Shown here: positions 24,054-33,208 of the stretch, in pieces
Position numbering within the stretch: position 1 is the stretch's first letter
Layout of the letters: each line of letters starts with the position of its first letter
Assembly: GCA_012038135.1 (NCBI GenBank)
Contig: JAAVJQ010000011.1
Coordinates: 56,713 to 120,712 of the forward strand
Direction of reading: 5' to 3'
From: Salinimicrobium nanhaiense
GTDB taxonomy: Bacteria; Bacteroidota; Bacteroidia; Flavobacteriales; Flavobacteriaceae
DNA: 64,000 nt
Made by a program: the position numbers and the translations under genes
Notes under the pieces: generated by a model
What the model was told of the DNA's origin: nothing
What the model saw: only the letters and a program-made list of their open reading frames with translations
The model's database searches: none

Positions 24054-25064
24054 CTAAAAATAGTTCAGCACCCAAAAGAGAACAACCGCCACGTAAACAA
24101 ATAAAACAGCACCCAAGGTATAAACCTGCCAGCGTTTAAAGCCATGCTCTCCTTCACTACTTCCCCAGTGAATAAAAGCAGCATAAAGTATAGCTACAAG
24201 GCCCACAAAACTTAGGACGGTAATGAACAAAGGGAAATTTTCAACCGGTACCGTTACCAGGGCAAGGGGCAAAAATGCTACTGCTAAAGTAGCCGCATGA
24301 TCGCCTATTACACTAGTGACGGCAGAGGTTATCTGCCCGCTTTTGGCTACACTCCAGGTGGCAAAGATTTCAGGAAGCGCAGCCATAGGCGCTGTTATAA
24401 ATAAACCACCTACCACTTTAGAAATACCAAAGGCGGCAACTAAATTCTCCGTAGCTCGAACAGTAAAAAAGGCCCCCAGCCCCAGAGCAGCTACACCTGC
24501 CACTGCCAGCCAGATTTCTTTTTTTTTCCATTCTATTTTTTCCTTTTCTTTTCTTCCCCTTAAAAGGGCCTGGGTAAGAAAAATTACATACAAACCCAGC
24601 ATGATCCAACCATCCACAGGCTGTAAACCCCGCCACTGCTTAGGAACGGTGAGTATCGCCACTACCGCCACAATTACCAAATAAGGGATAGCCTGTACGG
24701 TGACAGCGGTTGGGTCTACTTTTAGCAGCTGCTCTTTGATATGTTGTCCATGGTTTTTTTCAGCCTTCTTTTTCTTCAGATTCCTTGTAGCTATATAAGC
24801 CGTGATGACCATTAGAGGAATGGCAATAACATTGGAGCCCAGCATTGTCCCTAAACCTATATCGCCTACACCTGTAACAGCGCTGGCAATGTTAACTCCT
24901 ATTTCAGGGCTTGCCGAAGCTATCCCTACGAGGGCTCCTCCGGCAGCCACAGAAAAGCCCCATTGCTTCCTTAGTTTTTTTAAAGGTGTTGCTAAATGTT
25001 CTGCGCCCCAATTTGCCAGCCATACGGCAGCAAGCAAAACCAATGCCCAGATCCATGTACTCAT
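24054..25064 (-). CDS. Sodium/calcium exchanger family membrane protein
   Basis: 336 aa with about ten membrane helices and both alpha repeats of the Ca/cation antiporter superfamily: GIASASPEIGVNIASAVTG in the N-half and APMAALPEIFATWSVAKSG in the C-half, each with the conserved acidic residue. A charged cytoplasmic loop (about 97-117) separates the halves. It would exchange Na+ or H+ for Ca2+ or another divalent cation. It stands alone on the minus strand at the start of the ion/metal cargo. Confidence 0.88.
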   Translation of the reverse strand: MSTWIWALVLLAAVWLANWGAEHLATPLKKLRKQWGFSVAAGGALVGIASASPEIGVNIASAVTGVGDIGLGTMLGSNVIAIPLMVITAYIATRNLKKKKAEKNHGQHIKEQLLKVDPTAVTVQAIPYLVIVAVVAILTVPKQWRGLQPVDGWIMLGLYVIFLTQALLRGRKEKEKIEWKKKEIWLAVAGVAALGLGAFFTVRATENLVAAFGISKVVGGLFITAPMAALPEIFATWSVAKSGQITSAVTSVIGDHAATLAVAFLPLALVTVPVENFPLFITVLSFVGLVAILYAAFIHWGSSEGEHGFKRWQVYTLGAVLFVYVAVVLFWVLNYF

Positions 25065-25290
25065 ATCTGCTTTTAAAGATTTTTTTAAGTTCTCAAAATA
25101 AATTTCGTTTTTCTAGCTGATGAACATCCTTTCTTGCGAAATAGTTTCTCAGACTTATCTTAGCCTTAATTAAAACCGAATAGAGAATTATCCCAGTTTA
25201 AAAAAAGATAAAGGAACTTTCTCCTAAACTTCTGTTAGAACCTTTTTTATTTCTCTTCTTCCAAACCTTAAAAACAAATTCCAAGAAAAA

Positions 25291-25461
25291 TTAGCCTTGT
25301 AAGTCTTTCAAAACAAACCAAAAAAATAAAAATGCTAATACAAATAAGCCTATAAGCATTAAAATTCCATTTATTCTGTCCTTTCTGGTAATTTTACTTT
25401 TCGGGGATTTTTTATTCTTTATCTTTTTTATTTTCCTTCTGGTTTTTGGATCTACAGTCAT
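25291..25461 (-). CDS. Small basic single-span membrane protein, 56 aa
   Basis: The ATG at 25461 opens a 56-aa frame: a strongly basic N-terminus (MTVDPKTRRKIKKIKNKK) and one hydrophobic helix (about 32-50), ending LKDLQG. It is the only credible gene in the 25065-25693 interval. The positive-inside N-terminus suggests an inner-membrane protein with its tail in the cytoplasm. No family recognised. Confidence 0.5.
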   Translation of the reverse strand: MTVDPKTRRKIKKIKNKKSPKSKITRKDRINGILMLIGLFVLAFLFFWFVLKDLQG

Positions 25462-25693
25462 TTGGCTTTCTTTTTTCTTGAAACTGGCTTTTTTAAATGA
25501 TTTTCTTCGGAAAACAGAGCAATTGCTTCAATTTTAATTCATAGTTTCTTCACAATATGCGTTCTTTGGAAAATACCTATTCTATCATGGGTTTTTATCT
25601 GTGAATATATCGGTATATTGTTTGGCAGATAATCTTACATGTTCAAAGAGTATTTTAAGTCTCTTCTTATAATCTCAAATACATCTTGCCCCG

Positions 25694-26485
25694 TCACTTG
25701 GATATTTTTAAAATTCTAAGGGCACCGCGCATTACAAAAGTGAACACGATTCCACCAATCACCAAATCGGGCCATTTACTATCGAGAAAATATACCAGCA
25801 CACCGGCCAGGATTACCCCGCCATTTACAATAATATCGTTAGAAGTAAAAATCGCGCTCGCCTGCATATGCGCTTCCTTACTTTTGGCTTGGTTGATCAA
25901 CCAAAGCGAAATAAGATTGCCCAGTAAGGCAAAAATGGAAACAATGATCATCCATTGAAACATTGGTATTTCACTTTCACTAAAGAATCTTCTTAAAATT
26001 TCCATAAATCCAAATGTCGCCAGTGCCATTTGGAAGTACCCGCTAAACTTTGCCACTTTCTTCTTTCTTGAAATAGCACCACCAACCGCGAACAGACTTA
26101 GTGCGTACACTATGGAGTCTGCCAGCATATCCAGGGAATCTGCAATAAGACCCATAGAAGACGAAATCCACCCCGTGGTCATTTCGATAATGAAAAAACC
26201 AAAATTGATTCCCAGGACCCACCAAAGAATATTTTTTTGTTTAGATTGGTCTTCCCATACGGGAGGCTCGGCTTCTTCGGTTCCCTGAAGTGTATCCCCA
26301 AGCTTTAAACTGGCTATTGATGTTTGTATATCCTCAATGCCATCCAAATGATACACTTGCAATTTTCTATTGGGTATATCAAAATCGAGGTATTTTACTT
26401 GAGGGTAAGCCTCTAATTTCATCCGGATCATTTGCTCTTCAGAAGGACAATCCATTTTCTGAATGGTAAAATTTGATCTTTTCAT
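25694..26485 (-). CDS. Cation diffusion facilitator with N-terminal HMA-like domain
   Basis: 263 aa. The N-terminal ~70 residues (NFTIQKMDCPSEEQMIR) look like a heavy-metal-associated ferredoxin fold with MDCPSEEQ in place of MxCxxC. Six membrane helices follow, with the metal-site segments ADSLDMLADS (TM2) and SNDIIVNGG (TM5). Normal CDF transporters carry the cytoplasmic metal domain at the C-terminus; here it is at the N-terminus and the protein ends after TM6. It should export divalent metal in exchange for protons. Confidence 0.82.
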   Translation of the reverse strand: MKRSNFTIQKMDCPSEEQMIRMKLEAYPQVKYLDFDIPNRKLQVYHLDGIEDIQTSIASLKLGDTLQGTEEAEPPVWEDQSKQKNILWWVLGINFGFFIIEMTTGWISSSMGLIADSLDMLADSIVYALSLFAVGGAISRKKKVAKFSGYFQMALATFGFMEILRRFFSESEIPMFQWMIIVSIFALLGNLISLWLINQAKSKEAHMQASAIFTSNDIIVNGGVILAGVLVYFLDSKWPDLVIGGIVFTFVMRGALRILKISK

Positions 26486-26675
26486 TTAAATTCTATTTAG
26501 TACCACAAAATTATTTTCAAAAACTCACTCCTAAAGATACTACTGTCTCTACCGAAATGGAAACAACATTGATATTCTGTACTTTTCTCGCTGTTTTTCA
26601 AATAATCTTTTTGTTTTTGATCTTTCATTCTTTATTAATCAAGGGTCATTTTGTTACCTTCTTGTGTTCTTGTTT

Positions 26676-26843
26676 TCATTTTGCTAAATCATAAAACCGT
26701 TCTGCAGCTCCTTTTATAGCTTCACCCGTATACCTTTTCTGAAAAATTTCCGTTTTTTATTAGTTGACTGGTAATTTCGAGTGCCTTCTTCTTTATTTTT
26801 GGATTCCAAATTCAGTTTGAAAATCTCCCAATGTCCACACCAT
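26676..26843 (-). pseudogene. Frameshifted copy of the 58-aa small protein family
   Basis: Three frames in succession match the intact ORF at 29890-30066: GDFQTEF, then KKKALEITSQLIK, then YTGEAIKGAAERFYDL (compare EDFKTDL, REKALEIANELVK, YTKKEAITEAIKQAEEWFYDL). At least two frameshifts separate them. The remaining part of the 26486-26863 interval holds nothing else that I can support. Confidence 0.6.
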
Positions 26844-26863
26844 AGTAATTCGCTTTAGAAGTT

Positions 26864-28180
26864 TTAATGGCCGAACAGCTCCTTCTCTTCCTCCGGTTTT
26901 AATTCTTTTTTGGGTTTCCTGTCCAAAAAATAATGTAGTACAACACCCACTACTATAGCCCCCCCAAAAGCAGCATATACCTGCCATTGATACTGGATTG
27001 TCAGACTTGCACTTATTAAAATGGCCAAAATGGGCAAAACAGGCAATTTACCAAGGGATAATGGTACTTTAAACGGTCTTTCCTGCTCGGGGGCCTTATA
27101 CCTCAAAACTATAAGTGCAATATTGACTGCTATAAAGACTAGTAAAGCTCCTAAAGAAGACATTCCTGCCACTGTTTTTATGTCTCCAAGGAGGAGGAAA
27201 GCGCCAACTGCCACAAGAACAATCAATGTTGCCGCCCAGGGCACTTTTTGCTTGTTGGTTTTTTCTATAAATGTCGGAAGTTCGCCGGTTTTTGCCATCC
27301 CAAACAATAACCTGCTTATAGAGATAATTCCACTAAAGGCAGCATTGGCAGTTGCAAACAGTGCAGCAACCGCCAATACAACAGGGAGCCAGGAATTCAA
27401 ATTCGATGCAGCAACTGAAAGGGGGGAGTCCTCATTGGCCAATTTAGAGGGATTGCTGATGTTCAAAACCGTAAAAGAAATAAACAAATAAATAATTGTA
27501 GTAATGAGCATTGTCAATAAAAAAGCCCTGGGGATTGTCTTTCCGGGATTTTTTACTTCCGAGCCCAAAGCCGCCATATGCTCAAAACCGGTATAAATAA
27601 AAAAGAGTGTGGCGGTTGCTGCCAGGGTATTTTCAAAGGATTCAATTTGAAAAAACTCTTTTTCCGGTGCACCTGTGCTTGTTAGTCCTACTACTATTAG
27701 AATCAACAGCCCGAGTAATTGAATACTCACCATAAAAATATTGGCGGTAGAGGATTTCTTTATTCCTGTGATGCTGATTAAAGCAAGTAAAATTAAAGCC
27801 CCGTAGCTAATCAACAATGAAGGAAATTGAAAGAACACATTAAGATATCCCGAAAAAGCCAGTAATACTGCTGCAATGGTAGCAGAACTATGAAAAGCAA
27901 TGGTCCAGCCGGTAAGAAACGAGGGGATGTGGATCTTAGGAAAAGCCTTTTTTAAAAAGATGAATTCGGCACCTGCATTGGGAAAAGTTGAGGATAGTTC
28001 CGCATAAGATACCGCAGAGAAACTTGCGGCAACTGCGGCCAAAATAAAACTGAGCCAAAGGTCATAACCCGCCTGCCCGGCTGCGGCACCAATAACAGTA
28101 TAAATTCCTGCGCCTACAATCGTGCCCACACCATAAAAGGTGAGCCTTAAAGTTCCTAATGATTTTTTTAGTTCAGCCAT
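26864..28180 (-). CDS. APC-superfamily amino acid permease
   Basis: 438 aa with about twelve membrane helices. The first helix has the glycine-rich GVGTIVGAGIYTVIG motif of APC amino acid transporters, and the FIYTGFEHMAALGSEVKNPG segment fits the TM6-TM7 loop. The C-terminus is charged (KPKKELKPEEEKELFGH). The substrate cannot be told from sequence. It is transcribed from the 28.2-28.5 kb interval, in which I see no gene. Confidence 0.87.
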   Translation of the reverse strand: MAELKKSLGTLRLTFYGVGTIVGAGIYTVIGAAAGQAGYDLWLSFILAAVAASFSAVSYAELSSTFPNAGAEFIFLKKAFPKIHIPSFLTGWTIAFHSSATIAAVLLAFSGYLNVFFQFPSLLISYGALILLALISITGIKKSSTANIFMVSIQLLGLLILIVVGLTSTGAPEKEFFQIESFENTLAATATLFFIYTGFEHMAALGSEVKNPGKTIPRAFLLTMLITTIIYLFISFTVLNISNPSKLANEDSPLSVAASNLNSWLPVVLAVAALFATANAAFSGIISISRLLFGMAKTGELPTFIEKTNKQKVPWAATLIVLVAVGAFLLLGDIKTVAGMSSLGALLVFIAVNIALIVLRYKAPEQERPFKVPLSLGKLPVLPILAILISASLTIQYQWQVYAAFGGAIVVGVVLHYFLDRKPKKELKPEEEKELFGH

Positions 28181-28534
28181 ACTTTAACTTTTTAAATTCA
28201 TTTAAATGCTAATTCTTTTAAATAATCAGGAAATCAAAATCTGTCGAGGTAAAAAAACTTCAGTAAAATATTATCTGTTTTACGCTTTTTACCCACTCAA
28301 GGATTGTTTAAATGTCACTGATATGTTTAAGGTTAATTTAAATCCTCCAATAGCATTTTACTTAAAATGTCAAAACTAAACACCAACGGCATTTTTGATG
28401 TTACTTTTGCTAGTAAAGAAAATTGCCTGGAAAAACAAATGTTTTTATGCCCGTTTCTTTTATCGCAAAGGCTTCCTCTCCTTAAGAACAAGGCTTCTTC
28501 CAATATTTTGAACATTCGTCAACGTTTTCTCGTT
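28181..28534. other. Intergenic stretch without supported gene
   Basis: 354 bases, AT-rich. A 60-codon minus-strand frame (28333-28515) has no family features. It probably contains the promoter of the APC permease gene. Confidence 0.5.
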
Positions 28535-28711
28535 TTATAGATTCCTTTTCTCTAATTCAGCTTTTGCAATTCCCATTTCCAATGCTTCCTCTTTAGTGCA
28601 ATTTCTGTCTTGGTAGAAAGAGACAGCATAGTTTAAGACTGCTTCCCGCACTTCTTCATCAAGAACACTAAGCCGCTGGTGAAATTCCTCAAATTGTTCT
28701 GCTCCTTTCAT
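28535..28711 (-). CDS. 58-aa small helical protein, family member 1
   Basis: The protein starts MKGAEQFEEFHQRLSVLDEE. Its central pattern VREAVLNYAVSF..CTKEEALEMGIAKAE is like that of the 29890-30066 ORF (VREKALEIANEL..YTKKEAITEAIKQAE), including identical length. It is acidic and helical, with no signal. Such small proteins interspersed with transport and stress genes may be chaperone-like or regulatory; function unknown. Confidence 0.6.
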   Translation of the reverse strand: MKGAEQFEEFHQRLSVLDEEVREAVLNYAVSFYQDRNCTKEEALEMGIAKAELEKRNL

Positions 28712-28838
28712 TGTTTTATTTTTTTGCTATCAAAAGTTACTGAAAGCTTCACTCCTATAAATTAGAAAAAAATAATCGTGGAGCACTTTTCCGCATTATA
28801 ATTAATTAATGAAAGAGTGGAGATCCATTATTTAATCC

Positions 28839-29465
28839 TTAATATTCAACCTTTCTTCCATTTTGTAAAGCCTCCCATCCTTCTTTAAGGGCATAAGGAA
28901 CAATCAGAAGAGCAGCCACCGGATCGGCCCACCACCAATCTAGATACTGAACCGCCAGTAAACCTCCCAATACAGCAATGGTTTGATACAAACACACAAA
29001 GGTATCTTTGGAGTCGGCTATTAATTCCTGGCTGTCCAGCTTTTTACCGTACCTGAATTTGTACCAAATCAGGATAGGGTTAACCACGAGTGAAACCAAT
29101 AAAATTATTAATCCCAAAGTACTCCAGGAAGGAGTTTCTTTGTTGAGTAACTTTGTTATAGAGTCGTAGGTAATAAAAGTACTAACAATTAAAAAAGAAG
29201 TAGCAATTACGTAGAGGGTGATTTTTTCTCTTTTCTTTACCCGTTTATCACTAATATCATGAATTTCACCATGTAACCTCCACCAGAGGGTACTTGCCGA
29301 AATAACTTCAATAACACTGTCGAGCCCCCAGCCAATCAAGGCTGCACTACCGGACGTAAATCCAGCCGTTAAGGACACACCTACTTCAATGGTATCATAA
29401 AACACATTGTACTTTTGAACTGTCTCTGCTTTTCTTAAATATTTTTTTCTTTCCTTGTCTGCCAT
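28839..29465 (-). CDS. Cation diffusion facilitator family transporter
   Basis: 208 aa with a basic N-terminus, then about five to six membrane helices. The first metal-site helix reads GWGLDSVIEVISA and the fifth ELIADSKDTFV, which fits CDF-type transporters with Asp ligands. It ends directly after the last helix (GWEALQNGRKVEY), so the usual cytoplasmic domain is absent. It may export divalent metal; with the CDF at 25694 it makes two in this cargo. Confidence 0.78.
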   Translation of the reverse strand: MADKERKKYLRKAETVQKYNVFYDTIEVGVSLTAGFTSGSAALIGWGLDSVIEVISASTLWWRLHGEIHDISDKRVKKREKITLYVIATSFLIVSTFITYDSITKLLNKETPSWSTLGLIILLVSLVVNPILIWYKFRYGKKLDSQELIADSKDTFVCLYQTIAVLGGLLAVQYLDWWWADPVAALLIVPYALKEGWEALQNGRKVEY

Positions 29466-29704
29466 AATTTTATTTTATGTTTAAATTCTGTAAGCTTAGC
29501 TTCTGAGCCACCTATGGACTTTATTCTCATAGGTGATTTAAAGAAGCAGATCCCAGGGGTAAAAAGCGGCTCCGTCAGGTTTTTCACCATCCCTGCCATT
29601 CTTTGTTCCCTATCAGAATCGTTTGTCTAATGTTTGTTCTTCAAATGGCAAAATTCTCCGGGGAAAGCCCACGGAAAATTTTAATTGAACACGTTTTCAA
29701 ATTT

Positions 29705-29749
29705 TCCGCCCGGGCCAGATCCTATAATAGTTACATCAAATTTTTCCAT
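29705..29749 (-). pseudogene. N-terminal remnant of an FAD-dependent oxidoreductase
   Basis: A minus-strand ATG at 29749 reads MEKFDVTIIGSGPGG, the start of a dinucleotide-binding fold as in disulfide reductases, then loses homology and stops a few codons later. It resembles the first residues of the MerA-like protein at 44945 (MKNYDVFVIGSGMAG). The rest of the 29466-29889 interval has no supported gene. Confidence 0.4.
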
Positions 29750-29889
29750 TTTTTGAAATTTAAGTTTTAATATTGTTCACAACAACCCAAAGATTAGGTC
29801 TACTTTTTAGGAAACAGCGATTACATTCCACTTTGACCAATACTTTCTGATAGGGTTCACAGGAAAGTTATTGGCTTATGCCTTAGATT

Positions 29890-30066
29890 TCATCCTTCCA
29901 GATCATAAAACCATTCTTCCGCCTGTTTAATGGCTTCGGTTATCGCTTCTTTTTTTGTATACTTTTCCTCTTTCACAAGCTCGTTAGCTATTTCAAGAGC
30001 TTTTTCCCTGACTGGCGGGTTCAGGGATTCCAAATCTGTTTTAAAATCTTCAAATAGCCATTCCAT
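29890..30066 (-). CDS. 58-aa small helical protein, family member 2
   Basis: Begins MEWLFEDFKTDLESLNPPVR and ends AIKQAEEWFYDLEG. It is highly charged and predicted helical throughout, without signal or membrane segment. It is the best-preserved member of a three-copy family in this cargo region (28535-28711; decayed copy 26676-26843). Function unknown. Confidence 0.62.
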   Translation of the reverse strand: MEWLFEDFKTDLESLNPPVREKALEIANELVKEEKYTKKEAITEAIKQAEEWFYDLEG

Positions 30067-30142
30067 AATGAGTTATTTTTGTTGAACAATTTTTTCCTGT
30101 TTGTTGACAGTTTTCTATCTCAAGAAGGATTTTTGCTGAAGA

Positions 30143-30508
30143 CTACGCCTTTACTAAACCAATCCAGGCTTTGGCCGTATCCTTTTCGTTTAAATCAAAG
30201 TATTTTATTTGAGAGCCTGAAAAGAAATTTAAAACCTTTGTAGTCTTTTCCTGCCATATTTTATCTCCAACAATAGCCATATTTCCGTAGTCGGAAATAT
30301 GTGCAGCATCTATTTTTAGATCTGCCCACAATCCTTCCAAATCGTAACCGTAGAAATCGTGCAGTTCAAAATAAAAATCCACTTTATTGTTTTTAGCAAT
30401 AATTTTATCGATAAGCGGATGCAAATTTTCCACTTCCTCTTTTGAAACCTTACCGCTCACTTCCACGGCTATAAGGTTGTCTCTATCTGAATTTAAAAGG
30501 TTTATCAT
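30143..30508 (-). CDS. SpoIIAA-like (STAS-type) protein
   Basis: 121 aa from the ATG at 30508 (MINLLNSDRDNLIAVEVSGK). The frame is open up to 30598, but the extra residues have no counterpart in the paralogue at 32072, which starts at the same point. The fold is that of SpoIIAA-like/DUF3478 proteins, with the core FYFELHDFYGYDLEGLWADLK and MAIVGDKIWQ. It probably acts in the cytoplasm with ion-stress genes; NhaA and a second copy are next to it. Exact role unknown. Confidence 0.8.
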   Translation of the reverse strand: MINLLNSDRDNLIAVEVSGKVSKEEVENLHPLIDKIIAKNNKVDFYFELHDFYGYDLEGLWADLKIDAAHISDYGNMAIVGDKIWQEKTTKVLNFFSGSQIKYFDLNEKDTAKAWIGLVKA

Positions 30509-30722
30509 AATTTTTAATATTTTACTTAAAAATACTTCTAATTTGTCTACCACAGTAAAATCTTCAAAATTACTGTGACATATACTTAGCCTCTCCAACT
30601 AGAGCAGTTCCCATAGGACTCAATGTTAATATTAGTTGCATTTTAGTTCCTTTTAAAGTTCTTAAAATGACCAACTCCTTCCGGTTTTTGTTTTGACAAT
30701 GCTCTGGCTTTCACAAAAAACC

Positions 30723-32087
30723 TTAAAAAACTTCTCCCAGCTCTTGTTGCTTAGCGCTCCGGGTCTTCCCCAGACTAAGCACAAGCACACCGGCTATGGC
30801 TGCTACAAGTGAAGCAAGCAGGATACTTATTTTCGCTACCTGAACAAGGTTTTCATCTGCAAATGCCAGGTTCGTGATAAACAGGGACATGGTGAACCCG
30901 ATACCGGCTATCAGCCCGACTCCTACAATATGTTTCCAGCGGAGGCCTACCGGCAGGCGGGCAAAGCCCAGTTTAGCACCTAAATAGGAGAAGGCGGTAA
31001 TGCCGCATACTTTCCCCAGCACCAATCCTGTTAAAATTCCGAGACCCAAAGGACTTGATAGTACTTCTGAAATTCCAAGACTGAGTTCTACTCCTGCATT
31101 GGCCAACGCAAAGACCGGAATGATAAAGAAGGCATTGAAACCGGTAAGCGCATTTTCCAGCCGCAGCAGGGGAGGGTGGGTGTGCTTCGTGTCATTTCGA
31201 ATTGTTTCCAGAATATTCTGTTGCTTCTTATCAGTGAGCAGATGGGTGTTTACCAGGTCAATTTTTTCCAACTCCTGCACATGGGACTTTGTCCGTTGTT
31301 GAAAATCCCCACTTTCTAATTTCGGTTTAATGGGAATGGTAAGGGAAAACAGCACCCCGGCCAGGGTGGGATGTATTCCGGAGTCAAGGAAAGCCAGCCA
31401 TAATACAATTCCCAGTAAAATATACAAAGACAGGTGTTTTATCCCTGTCTTGTTCAATATGGCCAGTATTAGCAGAGCCCCTCCTGCAATCAGCAGGTTC
31501 ATCCAGGCTATTTGACTGCTGTAAAAAATGGCAATGACCAGAATCGCACCGATATCATCGGCAATGGCCAAAGCTACCAGAAATATCTTTAACTGCACAG
31601 GCACCCGCTTTCCTAAGAGACCCAGTATTCCAAGGGAATAGGCAATATCGGTAGCCATGGGAATACCCCAGCCTTTGGCTGTAGGCATGTTAAGGTTGAA
31701 TAGGAAAAAAAGTAAAGCCGGTACGAGCATGCCACCCAGGGCAGCAAATATAGGCATGGAAGCTTTTTTGAAATTAGACAACTCTCCTACCATTACTTCT
31801 CTTTTCAATTCGAGACCGGCCACCAGAAAGAAGATTACCATCAGGCCGTCGTTGATCCATTCTTCCACCGAAAGGGAAATTTCCAGGTGCTCCGATGCCC
31901 CTATAACAATTTCATCAGTCAGGTAATGGTGGTATATATCGGCCACACCGGTATTGGCCAATACCAAAGCGACCAAAGTAGCAAAAATGAGCAGAAGGCC
32001 GCCTGCGGTTTCCCGGTCAAGGAATTTTCGGCCAGTTTCCTTCATGTAGCTTATAGGGGTAGATTCCTTTTTTACTTCTCTATCCAT
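30723..32087 (-). CDS. nhaA: Na+/H+ antiporter NhaA
   Basis: 454 aa with the NhaA core: FFLVAGLELKREVMVGELS in the N-half, MATDIAYSLGIL, and the ion-binding pair Asp177-Asp178 in AIADDIGAI. The central loop is longer than in the E. coli protein (388 aa). It exports Na+ or Li+ in exchange for protons at alkaline pH. It overlaps the end of the SpoIIAA-like gene at 32072 by 16 bases, so the two are co-transcribed. Confidence 0.93.
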   Translation of the reverse strand: MDREVKKESTPISYMKETGRKFLDRETAGGLLLIFATLVALVLANTGVADIYHHYLTDEIVIGASEHLEISLSVEEWINDGLMVIFFLVAGLELKREVMVGELSNFKKASMPIFAALGGMLVPALLFFLFNLNMPTAKGWGIPMATDIAYSLGILGLLGKRVPVQLKIFLVALAIADDIGAILVIAIFYSSQIAWMNLLIAGGALLILAILNKTGIKHLSLYILLGIVLWLAFLDSGIHPTLAGVLFSLTIPIKPKLESGDFQQRTKSHVQELEKIDLVNTHLLTDKKQQNILETIRNDTKHTHPPLLRLENALTGFNAFFIIPVFALANAGVELSLGISEVLSSPLGLGILTGLVLGKVCGITAFSYLGAKLGFARLPVGLRWKHIVGVGLIAGIGFTMSLFITNLAFADENLVQVAKISILLASLVAAIAGVLVLSLGKTRSAKQQELGEVF

Positions 32088-32428
32088 TTTTGTCCTTCGC
32101 TTGCATGGTTTATTTCAAAAAATTTTACTTCGGCAGAGGTAAAAGGTTTCATCAAATCCGTCATCCAATCTTCCCATTTTTCATCCCCTACCATGGCCAC
32201 TTTTTCAAATTTGTTGGCATGTTGGACATCGAATTTCAAATCTTCCCAAAAGGCTTTTGGTTTCCATCCTTCAAAACCCTCCATTTCAAAATACCAGCGA
32301 ATTTTTTTATGTTTCTCCACTATGTTGTTCAGCAGGGGCAATAGCTTATCGTAATCGGCTTCAGTCAAATTTCCTGTTGCCCTTGTGGCTATTAAATTCC
32401 CTTCTGTTTGTCCCAATATTTGTAGCAT
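32072..32428 (-). CDS. SpoIIAA-like (STAS-type) protein
   Basis: 118 aa beginning MLQILGQTEGNLIATRATGN, with the family core RWYFEMEGFEGWKPKAFWED and VAMVGDEKWEDWM. It is a paralogue of the protein at 30143-30508 and of the fragment at 23871-23990. It lies directly upstream of nhaA with overlapping ends, which suggests a role tied to the antiporter or to the same stress response. Confidence 0.85.
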   Translation of the reverse strand: MLQILGQTEGNLIATRATGNLTEADYDKLLPLLNNIVEKHKKIRWYFEMEGFEGWKPKAFWEDLKFDVQHANKFEKVAMVGDEKWEDWMTDLMKPFTSAEVKFFEINHASEGQKWIEK

Positions 32429-32476
32429 AACTCCTCTTTTAATTATTATTTAATTTATTCCTTTTTACAACATTAG

Positions 32477-33136
32477 TTACCTTATTAGGGGGTTTCTAAG
32501 CTCCTGAATTGCCCTAAGGGGATCATTGGAATTGAAAATACTACTTCCTGCTATAACAGCATCAGCTCCTGAATTCAAAATTTCCTTCACGTTATTCCTG
32601 TTAACCCCTCCATCTACTTCAATAAAGGCCTTTGCATCTTTTCTTTGTATCAATTGCTTTAATTCCTTTATTTTTTCCAGTGTATCGGGAATAAAATCTT
32701 GTCCGCCAAAACCCGGATTTACAGCCATTAGGCAAACTGTATCTAAATCTTTGATGACGTATTCCAGGCTTCCTAAAGAGGTATGCGGATTTAAAGCTAC
32801 CCCTGCTTTACAACCTAGGTTTTTTATTTGTTGCACCACGCTGTGCAAATGAAGGCAGGCCTCGGCGTGCACCGTAATTTGCTCCCCATATTTAGAAAAA
32901 ACTTCCAAATACCTTTCAGGTTGAGCAATCATTAAGTGCAACTCGACCGGTTTCTTGTTGTGCTTATGAATAGCTTGTAAAACAGGGGTTCCGAAGGAGA
33001 TATTGGGAACAAACATACCGTCCATTACATCCACATGCAGCCAGTCTGCTTCACTTCTATTAATAGTTTCGAGGGTTTTGCCCAGGTGGGCAAAATCTGT
33101 CGAAAGAATGGAAGGGGCAACCATGAGATTTTTCAT
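32477..33136 (-). CDS. rpe: Ribulose-phosphate 3-epimerase
   Basis: 219 aa TIM barrel with the complete family signature: APSILSTDFAHLG, the metal-site WLHVDVMDGMFVPN, VELHLMI, MAVNPGFGGQ and IEVDGGVN. It interconverts ribulose-5-phosphate and xylulose-5-phosphate in the pentose phosphate and Calvin-type pathways. As cargo of a mobile element it is presumably an additional copy to a chromosomal rpe. It lies between the SpoIIAA/NhaA pair and the OsmC gene on the same strand. Confidence 0.93.
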   Translation of the reverse strand: MKNLMVAPSILSTDFAHLGKTLETINRSEADWLHVDVMDGMFVPNISFGTPVLQAIHKHNKKPVELHLMIAQPERYLEVFSKYGEQITVHAEACLHLHSVVQQIKNLGCKAGVALNPHTSLGSLEYVIKDLDTVCLMAVNPGFGGQDFIPDTLEKIKELKQLIQRKDAKAFIEVDGGVNRNNVKEILNSGADAVIAGSSIFNSNDPLRAIQELRNPLIR

Positions 33137-33208
33137 ATCAACTATATTTTATCGGCTAGTTCAAAATTCAAACTAAAACCCTTACACACTAAATCTACCT
33201 GAAGAAAA

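Noticed and set aside
28333..28515. 60-aa minus-strand frame
   Set aside because: No family features; the residues look like translated AT-rich intergenic DNA.
30509..30598. N-terminal extension of the SpoIIAA-like protein
   Set aside because: The 30 extra residues have no match in the paralogue, which begins at the equivalent of 30508.
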